Below are positions 24,992-32,230 of a stretch of DNA of 64,000 nucleotides, piece by piece. Each line of letters begins with the position of its first letter. The first letter of the stretch is position 1. Both the position numbers and the translations under genes were made by a program. Below the pieces are notes generated by a model. It was not told where the DNA came from, did not search any database, and saw only the letters and a list, made by a program, of their open reading frames with translations. Where the stretch lies: the NCBI RefSeq assembly GCF_001855385.1, contig NZ_MKIE01000004.1:1-64000 (forward strand), in the 5' to 3' direction. The stretch is from Andreesenia angusta (GTDB taxonomy: Bacteria > Bacillota > Clostridia > Tissierellales > Gottschalkiaceae).

Positions 24992-25144
24992 CTATTTTTG
25001 TATTTCTTTTACCAGGCCATTGTGCCTGTTCACTATCTCCATCAGATTAGGAGTGTCTTTTGTCACCAGCCACTGTTTGCAGTCTAGTCTTTCGTCTGTC
25101 ATGAGCTGCTTTTGTCTCGACGTTGGTTTCTTTCCCTGTTTCAT
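24992..25144 (-). CDS. DUF6906-like small protein (50 aa)
   Basis: The ATG at 25144 with GAGGAAG upstream is the likely start (MKQGKKPTSRQKQLM); the frame is open further upstream but has no better start. The protein has a basic N-terminus and 'WLVTKDTPNLMEIVNRHNGLVKEIQ', the pattern of the small DUF6906 family that is frequent in clostridial and bacillus phages. Function is unknown. Confidence 0.65.
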   Translation of the reverse strand: MKQGKKPTSRQKQLMTDERLDCKQWLVTKDTPNLMEIVNRHNGLVKEIQK

Positions 25145-25163
25145 TCCACTTCCTCCTCTAGTT

Positions 25164-25262
25164 TTACTTTCTCCGACTTCGAACTGCAATGAGTATGGCG
25201 AGTATGACCCATAAAGCCTGAGCGATTAAGATCAGTATGAGCGTCTTTTCTGGTGTTATCAC
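25164..25262 (-). CDS. 32-residue single-pass membrane peptide
   Basis: Frame from GTG 25262 to TAA 25164, with GGAGG 7 nt before the start. The product is almost one continuous transmembrane helix ('LILILIAQALWVILAILIAV') with a basic tail RSRRK, so the C-terminus is probably cytoplasmic. Its ribosome site lies within the end of the upstream 33-residue gene. Role unknown. Confidence 0.6.
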   Translation of the reverse strand: MITPEKTLILILIAQALWVILAILIAVRSRRK

Positions 25263-25364
25263 CTACTCCACCTCCTGCAACTCTTCTCTTGCTGACTCTA
25301 TGAGTTCCACTAAATCTTCTCCTTTGAAGTACCCTTCTACTATTCTCTCAACCGCTTTTTCCAT
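25263..25364 (-). CDS. 33-residue acidic helical peptide
   Basis: Frame from ATG 25364 to TAG 25263, preceded by GAGGGAG. Product MEKAVERIVEGYFKGEDLVE... is a short amphipathic acidic helix. It is followed without gap by the membrane peptide gene, so the two are probably translationally coupled. No family recognised. Confidence 0.6.
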   Translation of the reverse strand: MEKAVERIVEGYFKGEDLVELIESAREELQEVE

Positions 25365-25389
25365 GGTTTTGCTCTCCCTCTTTTTGTCT

Positions 25390-25776
25390 CTAATCTATAT
25401 TTTCCGGCTCAACTGGTATCCACATCTTAGGATTGTAGTTGAGCGTGTATTGATATTTGTCTACGTACACATCACTCTTCTGCTCCACTACATAAGTCAC
25501 GTTATCACTTAGACCCACAAAGTGCTTTTTATAAGTCCCGTCGCCATCTTCTACTGTTATTTCAAGCTGATTCTCTATTTCTTCGATTGATAGCTTTCCC
25601 GTCATTTGAAACAGTACGTCGCCTTGTATGGCATTTACCACTGTTAGTTGTCGTACAACGTTGAAATTATCCGCTTGTTTTGAAAGGTTGTATGAAACTC
25701 TGTCTGACTCTCTACACCCTACTAATGAAACCATTAGTCCTGTTGCTATAATAGCTGCTGCTAATTTCTTTTTCAT
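25390..25776 (-). CDS. Prophage lipoprotein (beta-sandwich type)
   Basis: 128 residues with a lipoprotein signal: KKK, a hydrophobic core and the lipobox 'LVGC' with Cys21. The mature part is beta-rich and ends 'YNPKMWIPVEPENID'. Proteins of this kind ('beta-sandwich lipoprotein') are common in the early region of Gram-positive phages. Being an exported lipoprotein encoded among early genes, it could block superinfecting phages at the surface, but this is inference. Confidence 0.75.
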   Translation of the reverse strand: MKKKLAAAIIATGLMVSLVGCRESDRVSYNLSKQADNFNVVRQLTVVNAIQGDVLFQMTGKLSIEEIENQLEITVEDGDGTYKKHFVGLSDNVTYVVEQKSDVYVDKYQYTLNYNPKMWIPVEPENID

Positions 25777-25779
25777 TTT

Positions 25780-26196
25780 TTATCCCTCATCTTTCTCTAT
25801 AGACTTTATTTCAACTTCTGCCCTTGGCATGTCTGAGTAATATTTCTCTATAGTGGCGCTTACTATCTGGCTGTCATCTTTATAGGCCAGTCCGTTTAAA
25901 GCATCAGTGATTGACTTCATGCAGTTATCCAAGTCTGGTTTCTTGGTCGGCCTTAACTCTTGGTCCATCATAAGCTGCTTTTTCTTCTTGCTAGCCGACT
26001 TGGGTATCTGGAAATAAAGTTTAAGCCTTATTCCCAGTTCTCCCTCAAGCATTGTCTGTCCGTGATTAATTGCATACAGCTCCTTTACCAGCACTTCATA
26101 GTTCTTTGTCTTTTCCGGAGTATGTACTCCCCATTTGGTTACACGTGGGCGCGCTTTTGCTATGGGCTCTCCAGGTATCTCGAATACTATCATCAT
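25780..26196 (-). CDS. rusA: RusA-type Holliday junction resolvase
   Basis: 138 residues. 'FEIPGEPIAKARPRVTKWGVHTP' at the start and 'RPTKKPDLDNCMKSITDALNGLAYKDDSQIV' in the middle are the RusA signature, with acidic catalytic residues in PDLDN and DDSQ. It cuts branched DNA intermediates produced in replication and RecT recombination. It starts 17 bp after the replication gene. Confidence 0.93.
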   Translation of the reverse strand: MMIVFEIPGEPIAKARPRVTKWGVHTPEKTKNYEVLVKELYAINHGQTMLEGELGIRLKLYFQIPKSASKKKKQLMMDQELRPTKKPDLDNCMKSITDALNGLAYKDDSQIVSATIEKYYSDMPRAEVEIKSIEKDEG

Positions 26197-26213
26197 ATCT
26201 CTCCTGTCTGCTT

Positions 26214-27068
26214 TTAGTTGCTTCTAATCATTCTCTCTAGTTCTTCGTTGGTGTACTTGGAGCTGCGCTGTTCGAAGTTATGAAAGCTACTTAAGTTAGA
26301 ACCTTTGCTTTTATCAGGCATCTTCCAGTCTTCCTTAATCGCTTTTACCATCCATCCTCCTAAGTTTCTATATCCGGTAGCTTTAGCTATCTGGTATTTG
26401 TCTTTGACAATAGACAAATTATTGCTAGCTGCTTCTAAGATTACTTTTGCACTTTGATAATCAACTTTCTTGTCCAGTATTTCCATAACAGATTGAATTA
26501 GTTCTTTTTCAACAACAACAGGATCTTTTTCCGATTCGTCTTTTTCTTGTTGTTGTTCTTCTTCTTGTTCTTCTTCTTGTTCTTCTTCTTGTTCTTCTTC
26601 TTGTTCTTGCCCCCGACCCGTACCACGGCCCGTATTGCCTGTGGATAACTCGCCTTCGTCTAAAAATAAATTTCTTATAGTGTCTTTAGATATATTTTGG
26701 GCTATATAAAGCAATAACCTTCTGTCTTTCACTTTAGAAATCTCTGACCTTATACAGTCCATGACTGGCTTACTCTGATTATCTAGATTAAACTTAGCCC
26801 AGTTTAGTATACAGATTTCCCTAGTCTCTTTGTTATACTTTATTATTCTGTGATGGTTTTCAAATCTATCCATAAGTGCATTTACACTCTCTGTCGAGTA
26901 TCCCATTTCGAAGGCCATCTGTTTTTTCGTAATTTCATATATACCTATCTGTGTTGTATTTGGATTAGTCAAAAGATACAGAAAGAAAAACTTATCCTCT
27001 GGTGTCATTTCTTCTATAACTTTTGAGTCATTCCAGAACTCTGTATATACCTGTCTAAACCTTGCCAT
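26214..27068 (-). CDS. DnaD-like phage replication protein with Glu/Gln repeat
   Basis: 284 residues. The N-terminal ~100 residues are a winged-helix of the phage replisome-organiser type ('MARFRQVYTEFWNDSKVIEEMTPEDKFFFLYLLTNP'). Residues ~155-175 are a low-complexity linker of four-residue QEEE units. The C-terminal ~90 residues ('KVDYQSAKVILEAASNNLSIVKDKYQIAKATGYRNLGGWMVKAIKEDW') resemble a DnaD-type domain that helps load the helicase. No helicase loader or helicase gene is seen, so the host helicase is presumably recruited. Confidence 0.78.
   Translation of the reverse strand: MARFRQVYTEFWNDSKVIEEMTPEDKFFFLYLLTNPNTTQIGIYEITKKQMAFEMGYSTESVNALMDRFENHHRIIKYNKETREICILNWAKFNLDNQSKPVMDCIRSEISKVKDRRLLLYIAQNISKDTIRNLFLDEGELSTGNTGRGTGRGQEQEEEQEEEQEEEQEEEQQQEKDESEKDPVVVEKELIQSVMEILDKKVDYQSAKVILEAASNNLSIVKDKYQIAKATGYRNLGGWMVKAIKEDWKMPDKSKGSNLSSFHNFEQRSSKYTNEELERMIRSN
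26541..26605 (-). repeat. 12-bp tandem repeat encoding QEEE units
   Basis: About four to five near-perfect copies of GAACAAGAAGAA (minus strand) within the replication gene, giving an acidic linker. Length variation between related phages would be expected. Phage origins often lie in the replisome-organiser gene, so the repeat may also be part of an origin. Confidence 0.75.
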
Positions 27069-27121
27069 TCTCTTTCTCCTTTCTAAAAAGCATCTTTCTT
27101 TAAGGGAGCCCTCGCAGGCCC

Positions 27122-27403
27122 CTATATCCTAACCGTCACATATCTAATAGGCTCTTCCCTGTAACCTTCCAGCTCACTCTCCAAGTCCTCGACTTTCTGC
27201 ACCAGCGCGATAACCTCGTCCGCTAGATCGTCGTAAGTTGGCTCGCAATACAAGGTCCTTTCTAGGCCTATGCATAGCTCCCGTGCCTGCCCTTCTGTCA
27301 AAATCAAAGCTCCGTACTCGGTCTCTATCTTAATCCACTTACCTCCAAGCTTCACTTCCTCGCCTAGCAATGTCATTTTGTCCATCTCTTTTACCCTAAT
27401 CAT
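27122..27403 (-). CDS. Small phage protein of unknown function
   Basis: The ATG at 27403 with AAGGAGG upstream (MIRVKEMDKMTLLGEEV) fits better than the longer frame starting at 27430, giving 93 residues. The product has a beta-rich first half ('GGKWIKIETEYGALILTEGQARELCIG') and an acidic coiled-coil C-terminus. It follows recT, overlapping its end, in the recombination block. No family recognised. Confidence 0.6.
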   Translation of the reverse strand: MIRVKEMDKMTLLGEEVKLGGKWIKIETEYGALILTEGQARELCIGLERTLYCEPTYDDLADEVIALVQKVEDLESELEGYREEPIRYVTVRI

Positions 27404-27416
27404 ATTGCTCGCCTCC

Positions 27417-28238
27417 TTACTTCGTCTCAAATGGAGTCCCTTTCAGGTCCGCGTCCTCGGCCATTGTATTTTGCTCTACCACTTCATACTCAGCTTCCAC
27501 CATTTCCTCAGGCACTTCCGTCATATCCTCCGCTATCTCTGTCTTTATAGTTGCGTCCTGAGCTATCTCTCTCTGGAACTCTACTTTTATTGGAGCGTAT
27601 TTCAGCAGCTGCTTTAAAACAGTTTTCTTAGCCATAGCCTCAAAGTCTGTCTTCCAAGGCCCATTGTTGAATGTCTTCGACTTGGCTTTTCCGAACTCCT
27701 CGACCTCTCTCTGAGTCATAAATACGAAGTTTTCCCCGCCATTTGTAAGCTTATAGACCGCATAAAACCCGATTGGCTTTCCTCTGTCATCAAAGTTTGG
27801 TTTATGAACTATGTTTTGAGTCAGTCCATACTCAACCTCGAACTCATCATTTTCGTAGACTGTATGAGCATATATGCTCTTGAACTGTCCACTTCTCTGA
27901 GCCAACTCCATAAGGCCTTTGTAACCAACTTGAAACTGAACGCTCTTGCCGTAGGGTATCAAATAAGCCTGTCCCAATGGTGTATTTGGCTCGAGTCCCA
28001 GCTGCGCAGCATTCATCAGTGCCCCCATGAAGCTTTCAGGCGTACACTCTGCAAGCTTGGGGTTAGTACTTATAGCCGTCAGTGCCATCCTTGTAAATCT
28101 CTCTGCGGTAATTACGCTTGGCAGCGCCTTCTTTATCTGAGGCTCCATTACCTTTATCCAGTCCTGCATTGTCTGCGGCTGCTTCTTAGTAGCCGTACCC
28201 CCTGCTTTATTTGCTAATTGATTTTTAAGATTACTCAT
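27417..28238 (-). CDS. recT: RecT single-strand annealing protein
   Basis: 273 residues with the RecT signature 'TAISTNPKLAECTPESFMGALMNAAQLGLEPNTPLGQAYLIPYG' and 'VQFQVGYKGLMELAQRSGQF'. It anneals complementary strands during phage recombination and works with the exonuclease encoded just upstream. The acidic C-terminal tail is usual. Together with the YqaJ gene it forms a RecET/Red-type pair. Confidence 0.95.
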   Translation of the reverse strand: MSNLKNQLANKAGGTATKKQPQTMQDWIKVMEPQIKKALPSVITAERFTRMALTAISTNPKLAECTPESFMGALMNAAQLGLEPNTPLGQAYLIPYGKSVQFQVGYKGLMELAQRSGQFKSIYAHTVYENDEFEVEYGLTQNIVHKPNFDDRGKPIGFYAVYKLTNGGENFVFMTQREVEEFGKAKSKTFNNGPWKTDFEAMAKKTVLKQLLKYAPIKVEFQREIAQDATIKTEIAEDMTEVPEEMVEAEYEVVEQNTMAEDADLKGTPFETK

Positions 28239-28253
28239 TTTATGCTCCCCCTC

Positions 28254-29183
28254 TTATTTGACTTTAAAACGTCTGTATTCGTTTTTATTTGTGTATTGGG
28301 CATATAGGTCTGGATGGTCTTTTTTGAATCGTTTTGAGTCGATTCTAGAGCTCTCAACAGACTTCCAAGTTATGAGCCGTTCTCCAACTGTAGCTTTTTC
28401 ATTTTCACCCATCTCTAGTTGTATTTTCTGCTCTATTTCTTTCTTTTCGACTTCAAGCTTTTTTATCAGTCCAGCTATCTCGTCTCGCCTTTCTAGACTT
28501 TTTATAAAACTCTCTTCTAGGTCTATCGAGCTTTCTGGGACCGCTCTCGGGTACATCATCTTTATAATTTCCCCTGAGTCATCGGACCCATCTGGTGCTG
28601 GCATTTCTCTTTTGAGAACGTGATTCTCCCAGAAATTTTTCTCTATAGTTGTCAAGTAGTCGATTATGTCCTCGTCTCTGTCTATCTTCTTACAGACGAA
28701 TTGCTCGTTCCCGATTAAGCAAGCTATCCACCAAGCTTTGTAGCCTGTGACTGCCATATAGTGGTGGCACTGGAGCTCGTAGTGCTGCGGTATGCCCTCT
28801 TCCCATTCCTTCTTGCTGTAAGAACCAGTGGTCTTGCATTCAAGCCCCTCATCAGTCCCGACTACCAGCCGGTCTACATTCGCCAGCATGAACTCGTGCT
28901 CCGGGTGGTATAGTATTGCGTTCCTTCTTCTTGTCTTAAGCCCTGTAGCCTCTTCAAATCTTGTAGCCACATAGTCTTCCAGATCTCTTCCTATCCTCAT
29001 ACGTTCATTGTCTGGTATAGGCTCTCCTTCTCCTATCTTGTCCCTGTAAGTCGATATTGGACTTTTCCATGGATTCATTCCCGCTATAGCTGCGCAGTCA
29101 GATCCTCCTATTCCTTTGGTTCTATATTTCAGCCACTCTTCATAACTCAAATCCGGTGTGTTAACCAATACTTTAGCTATCAT
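28254..29183 (-). CDS. YqaJ-family exonuclease (RecE/lambda Exo-type)
   Basis: 309 residues. 'YEEWLKYRTKGIGGSDCAAIAGMNPWKSPISTYRDKIGE' is the YqaJ domain start, with 'HEFMLANVDRLVVG' (Asp) and 'GLECKTTGSYSKKEW' (Glu-x-Lys) as nuclease active-site residues. It makes single-stranded 3' ends for RecT. The C-terminal helical part (about 210-260) may contact the annealing protein. It ends 15 bp before recT. Confidence 0.93.
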   Translation of the reverse strand: MIAKVLVNTPDLSYEEWLKYRTKGIGGSDCAAIAGMNPWKSPISTYRDKIGEGEPIPDNERMRIGRDLEDYVATRFEEATGLKTRRRNAILYHPEHEFMLANVDRLVVGTDEGLECKTTGSYSKKEWEEGIPQHYELQCHHYMAVTGYKAWWIACLIGNEQFVCKKIDRDEDIIDYLTTIEKNFWENHVLKREMPAPDGSDDSGEIIKMMYPRAVPESSIDLEESFIKSLERRDEIAGLIKKLEVEKKEIEQKIQLEMGENEKATVGERLITWKSVESSRIDSKRFKKDHPDLYAQYTNKNEYRRFKVK

Positions 29184-29220
29184 TTTTCTTTTCCTCCCGC
29201 CCCCAGTGTGATATACTGGG

Positions 29221-29421
29221 TCATGAAATTTGTTTTTGATCTTTTATGAAGTCCTCGTGTCCTTGCACGTGGGCTTTTTTTCTTTTCTCCAGTTCTTCTT
29301 CTATAATTCTAATTTTTTTCTTTTTCTTGTTGTAGGCTAGGAGCCTTCTTGCAAAGAAGTCTCCAAAACCTATCGCTATCCCTACCGCTATCATTTCTTC
29401 CATATCACTAACCCCTTTCAA
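29221..29421 (-). CDS. Small protein with one hydrophobic segment
   Basis: 66 residues. A hydrophobic N-terminal stretch ('MIAVGIAIGFGDFFARRLLAY') is followed by a Lys-rich helix. The start overlaps the stop of the preceding coiled-coil gene (29408-29421). A second Met (residue 7) is an alternative start. No family recognised. Confidence 0.5.
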   Translation of the reverse strand: MKGVSDMEEMIAVGIAIGFGDFFARRLLAYNKKKKKIRIIEEELEKRKKAHVQGHEDFIKDQKQIS

Positions 29422-29677
29422 GACAATTCGCTAAAACACCTAGCAACTCTATATTTTCCGCAGCTCTAGCCTCGTAGCTCTTAGCCATATCACCACACGA
29501 CTTTTCTAAAGTTTCAAAGTATTCAGCTTCATCGACATTACCGTTTTCTATTGCTTTTTTCTTTTTATACTTGTAGCTGTAGACTTCTAGTTCCATTTCT
29601 TTTGCCTTATGTTTTAGATCTGTAAGCCTATTCAAGAGCTCATTCTGTATTGCGTGTATCTGATTATTGCTTAGCAT
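29408..29677 (-). CDS. Coiled-coil early phage protein
   Basis: 89 residues, almost entirely helical with heptad spacing ('AIQNELLNRLTDLKHKAKEMELEVYSYKYKKKKAIEN'). It begins 3 bp after the 55-residue gene and overlaps the next by 14 bp. Function unknown; comparable small helical proteins occur in early operons of clostridial phages. Confidence 0.55.
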   Translation of the reverse strand: MLSNNQIHAIQNELLNRLTDLKHKAKEMELEVYSYKYKKKKAIENGNVDEAEYFETLEKSCGDMAKSYEARAAENIELLGVLANCLERG

Positions 29678-29680
29678 TTT

Positions 29681-29848
29681 TTATTTCAGCTCCCCTTTCT
29701 TCCATTTTTCTAGAAAGTCCTTCCCGAAAACTTCAACTATAGGTTTGTAGAACTCCTTCTCGTCCACATCCTTATGTTCCCGGACTTCTACACTTATTTG
29801 CTTACCTGAAGACCTGTCGTACTTTCTGCTTACTATGGCCGTCTTCAT
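29681..29848 (-). CDS. 55-residue early phage protein
   Basis: Frame from ATG 29848 to TAA 29681 with GGGAGG 8 nt upstream; an ATG two codons earlier is too close to the ribosome site. Product MKTAIVSRKYDRSSGKQI... is basic, with two short strands and a C-terminal helix ('VFGKDFLEKWKKGELK'). It is the first gene after the divergent DUF1883 gene. No family recognised. Confidence 0.6.
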   Translation of the reverse strand: MKTAIVSRKYDRSSGKQISVEVREHKDVDEKEFYKPIVEVFGKDFLEKWKKGELK

Positions 29849-29869
29849 TTTCATCCTCCCTCTCTATTC

Positions 29870-29899
29870 TTGGTTATCTCCTTCCAGTTAAGGGTATTA
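29870..29899 (+). promoter_or_regulatory. Candidate promoter of the DUF1883 gene
   Basis: TTGGTT (29870-29875) and TATTAT (29894-29899) with an 18-bp spacer, pointing right. CTCCTTCC just upstream of the -10 and GGAAGGAG at the ribosome site are inverted repeats, so a longer read-through transcript could hide the ribosome site. Confidence 0.5.
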
Positions 29900-29924
29900 T
29901 TAGACCGGAAGGAGGTGACAATTT

Positions 29925-30164
29925 ATGAGCAAAATTCCTTACGCAGATAGTAAAGGGACCCTGAGTGTAAAAGTCGAACTACAGCATGCCTCTGATGTCT
30001 TTTTGGTAGATTCATTGAATTTCCAAAAATTTCAGCGAGGTCAACGCTTCAAGTATCATGGCGGTCACTACAGAGAAACACCCGTTAACATTACTGTTTC
30101 TGGCACAGGTCGCTGGTATCTAGTAGTCCGTGGCGGCGGACAATACCGATACAGCTTTTACTAG
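29925..30164 (+). CDS. DUF1883-like protein encoded against the early operon
   Basis: 79 residues, start ATG 29925 with GGAAGGAGG upstream. The sequence 'VELQHASDVFLVDSLNFQKFQRGQRFKYHGGHYRETPVNITVSGTGRWYLVVRGG' matches the DUF1883 domain, a small beta-rich unit that also occurs beside or fused to TIR domains. It is the only plus-strand gene inside the leftward early region, with its own promoter-like sequence and a strong terminator, so it is probably expressed in the lysogen. Function is unknown; host protection is an inference. Confidence 0.78.
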   Translation: MSKIPYADSKGTLSVKVELQHASDVFLVDSLNFQKFQRGQRFKYHGGHYRETPVNITVSGTGRWYLVVRGGGQYRYSFY

Positions 30165-30166
30165 TC

Positions 30167-30370
30167 CTACAAGAGAGACTCAGATTGCTCTGAGTCTTTT
30201 TCACTCAAAGTTGCATTTGACTCTAAATAACTAATCACTCTAGTGGTTACTTCCTCTACATTCAAAATTGTCATGCCATTCTTTCTTACTTGCTCTAATA
30301 TGATATTTACTAAGGCCTCTTCTGCTTTTTCCGTCATAACTTTTTTGATTTTTAAGTTTCCGCCTTCCAT
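30167..30370 (-). CDS. Small helical early phage protein
   Basis: 67 residues, basic N-terminus and mostly helical ('KAEEALVNIILEQVRKNGMTILNVEEVTTRVISYLESN'). Its last ~9 codons are formed by the terminator hairpin of the opposing DUF1883 gene. The real start may be the second Met (MTEKAEEAL). No family recognised. Confidence 0.5.
   Translation of the reverse strand: MEGGNLKIKKVMTEKAEEALVNIILEQVRKNGMTILNVEEVTTRVISYLESNATLSEKDSEQSESLL
30176..30201 (+). terminator. Strong intrinsic terminator after the DUF1883 gene
   Basis: AGACTCAGA (30176-30184) pairs with TCTGAGTCT (30189-30197), loop TTGC, followed by TTTTT on the plus strand. The hairpin also lies inside the last codons of the minus-strand gene 30167-30370. 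Confidence 0.85.
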
Positions 30371-30374
30371 TTTC

Positions 30375-30596
30375 TTACCTCCCTAAATTTTTATCCCAAG
30401 AAACACCAACCAGATAGATAAGACAATCATTCTTAACGTCTATTTCTTCAAATGCTTTTGGCTCAAACAGTATCCCAATGTTGCCTTGAGCCTTAAGCTT
30501 TTCAACCAACTCAGTATCATTTGTCAAAATAAGCTTCTCTAAATTGACCGTCCCATAATCAAACGTAAATATCTCTGGTTCTTTTTGATTTTCCAT
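30375..30596 (-). CDS. Small early phage protein
   Basis: 73 residues, acidic, with alternating strands and helices ('FDYGTVNLEKLILTNDTELVEKLKAQGNIGILFEPKAFEEIDV'). Start ATG 30596 lies 12 bp after the antirepressor stop with a GAGGGG ribosome site. No family recognised. Confidence 0.5.
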   Translation of the reverse strand: MENQKEPEIFTFDYGTVNLEKLILTNDTELVEKLKAQGNIGILFEPKAFEEIDVKNDCLIYLVGVSWDKNLGR

Positions 30597-30608
30597 CCCC
30601 TCACCCCC

Positions 30609-31454
30609 TTAATTCCTCTCTATTGTTGGTACATAGCCCTCGGCCTTCAGCACTTCATACAGAAACAATCTCCCTTTCTGAGTCCACTTCGTAATCATAC
30701 TTATGTCTGGTCTTCCATCACTCCTAGTTATATCTATAGTCTCTGAGTGAGTGTATCCCTTGCCACTGTGATTTCTGTATAACAACCATTGATCACTTTG
30801 CTTGTACTGTATCTTCAATTCGTTTAGAAGCTTGTTCATTGCCGTACCGCTCATTCCATAGTCTTTAGCTATTTGAGTTATGGTTACTAGCCCTCTGTTT
30901 TTAAGTATCCTGTCTGTATAATCAGCACTAGGCTTGAGTTCTCCTATGATCTGCTCCTGCTTCTTGGTTGTCAGCTCCAGTTCCTTTGCTCTTTGCCTTT
31001 CCTTTTTAAGCTCTGTCGCCAGTCCGATTATGAAGTCTGGATCTGTAAGCGTCTTCTCTATGGTCGCATCTGTCATATAAGCTCCATGCTTTCGGATTGT
31101 CCTAAGTATATTTTTGACCTCTTTCTTGAACTGCTTCGCTATTGGCTTCCTAGATTGCATAAGGACTTCGTACATTCCGTCCTCCGTTAGAAACCATTGC
31201 TCCTGATTACCTCCAAGGGTGTAAACATTCCTTACTACCTTTTCATCTTCGTCTACACCTTGTAGCATCATCCTTGAATTACTGTGCTCTATCCACTCTG
31301 CAACCTCTTTTGCTAAAAATAACGGATTTTCTACATCTCCATAAATTCTGAACTGCTTACCTAGTAATTCCCTTTCGTCTATTACTACTAATTGCTTCTT
31401 TTCTTCTGCTGCTGATTTACCATCCTCATTCTTGATGTTGATTAAATTATCCAT
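30609..31454 (-). CDS. Phage antirepressor (BRO-N + KilAC)
   Basis: 281 residues. Residues ~25-120 form a BRO-N domain ('GKQFRIYGDVENPLFLAKEVAEWIEHSNSRMM', 'WFLTEDGMYEVLMQSRKPIAKQFKKEVKNILRTIRKHG'). Residues ~175-275 form an ANT/KilAC DNA-binding domain ('RGLVTITQIAKDYGMSGTAMNKLLNELKIQYKQSDQW'). Such proteins counteract the CI repressor or alter the lytic switch. It is the second gene of the leftward early operon, 1 bp after the Cro-like gene. Confidence 0.92.
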   Translation of the reverse strand: MDNLINIKNEDGKSAAEEKKQLVVIDERELLGKQFRIYGDVENPLFLAKEVAEWIEHSNSRMMLQGVDEDEKVVRNVYTLGGNQEQWFLTEDGMYEVLMQSRKPIAKQFKKEVKNILRTIRKHGAYMTDATIEKTLTDPDFIIGLATELKKERQRAKELELTTKKQEQIIGELKPSADYTDRILKNRGLVTITQIAKDYGMSGTAMNKLLNELKIQYKQSDQWLLYRNHSGKGYTHSETIDITRSDGRPDISMITKWTQKGRLFLYEVLKAEGYVPTIERN

Positions 31455-31455
31455 G

Positions 31456-31695
31456 TTATGCCTCCTTTAATAACTGTTTTTTCTTAGTTTCTAAGACTCC
31501 ATCTGTAAAAAAAGAAGGATTCACTCCAAATCCTTTCACAGCTATAAGTATAAAATCATCTGCTTTTAACTCTGTATTCCCATTCTCTATGCTACTAAGT
31601 TTAGCGTTGGATATGCCTGTCATCCTCGAAATATGGGTCTGAGTTATGCCTTTAGAGATTCTGTATTCTCTAAGTTTTTTATATAAAGGTTCCAT
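31456..31695 (-). CDS. Cro-like XRE-family regulator
   Basis: 79 residues with an XRE helix-turn-helix ('LREYRISKGITQTHISRMTGISNAKLSSIENGNTELKADDFILIAV'). It is transcribed leftward from the TTGACT-17-TATACT promoter, divergently from the CI-like gene, and heads the early operon. By position it is the Cro equivalent. An AAAGGAGG ribosome site precedes ATG 31695. Confidence 0.9.
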   Translation of the reverse strand: MEPLYKKLREYRISKGITQTHISRMTGISNAKLSSIENGNTELKADDFILIAVKGFGVNPSFFTDGVLETKKKQLLKEA

Positions 31696-31732
31696 TTCAA
31701 ACCTCCTTTGTCAAAATTCACACCTTAGCAAC

Positions 31733-31782
31733 TTCTTAATTACTAAGACCTTATGCATAGTATAGTTCTTATAATCTAAGAA
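31733..31782. promoter_or_regulatory. Operator-like inverted repeats between cro and cI
   Basis: Two copies of a similar inverted repeat: TTCTTAATTACTAAGA (31733-31748) and TTCTTATAATCTAAGAA (31766-31782), general form TTCTTA-N5-TAAGA(A). The second overlaps the spacer of the leftward promoter, so repressor bound there would block cro. A weaker related sequence (TTTTTAAGAA) lies near 31804-31813, close to the cI promoter. Confidence 0.65.
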
Positions 31783-31787
31783 GTCAA
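31759..31787 (-). promoter_or_regulatory. Leftward early promoter (pL-type)
   Basis: On the minus strand TTGACT (31787-31782) and TATACT (31764-31759) are separated by exactly 17 bp. It drives the Cro-like gene and the early operon and is overlapped by an operator-like repeat. Confidence 0.85.
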
Positions 31788-31838
31788 TACATTTTTCAAA
31801 GTTTTTAAGAAAAAAATCTTTGTTTTAAAGAAATCGGG

Positions 31839-31844
31839 TATAAT
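31839..31844 (+). promoter_or_regulatory. -10 box of the repressor promoter
   Basis: TATAAT in GGGTATAATATT, 34 bp before the GTG start of the CI-like gene. The -35 region is weak (near 31816-31822). Confidence 0.55.
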
Positions 31845-31877
31845 ATTAGTATGATATCTAATGAAGGAGGGCTTGAA

Positions 31878-32210
31878 GTGGATATAGCAAAACGATTGAA
31901 AGAAGCTAGAGAATTGAAAGGAGCGACCCAAACGCAAGTCAGTAAAGATACCGGCATTAACAACAAGACTTTATCTGGATATGAAAGAAAAATTAGCGAG
32001 CCAGATTTAGAAACACTGAATACCTTAGCAAATTATTACGGTGTCACAACCGATTACCTCCTGTGCCGAACAGACGACCCGAACGGAGAAGAAGAAATCG
32101 TAACCATAGCAGCGCACCATGACGGTGAGGAGTTTACTGAAGAAGAAAAGAAGATGATCGAAGACTTCAAAGATATGGTCAGGAAGATGAAACAAAAAAA
32201 GGGGCAGTAA
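31878..32210 (+). CDS. CI-like XRE-family repressor
   Basis: The GTG at 31878 follows GAAGGAGGG at ideal spacing and begins the domain (VDIAKRLKEARELKG), so the upstream ATG is unlikely; 110 residues. An XRE helix-turn-helix spans ~1-60 ('GATQTQVSKDTGINNKTLSGYERKISEPDLETLNTLANYY'). The C-terminus is a short acidic/basic tail with no LexA-type protease domain. Induction therefore probably depends on the ImmA-like peptidase encoded at 33688 rather than self-cleavage. Confidence 0.88.
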   Translation: MDIAKRLKEARELKGATQTQVSKDTGINNKTLSGYERKISEPDLETLNTLANYYGVTTDYLLCRTDDPNGEEEIVTIAAHHDGEEFTEEEKKMIEDFKDMVRKMKQKKGQ

Positions 32211-32230
32211 AAGGAAGAAGGACTGATTCT

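Noticed and set aside
26541-26605. CRISPR-like or regulatory repeat array
   Set aside because: The 12-bp repeats are in frame, without spacers, and encode an acidic linker; no CRISPR array or cas gene is seen in the window.
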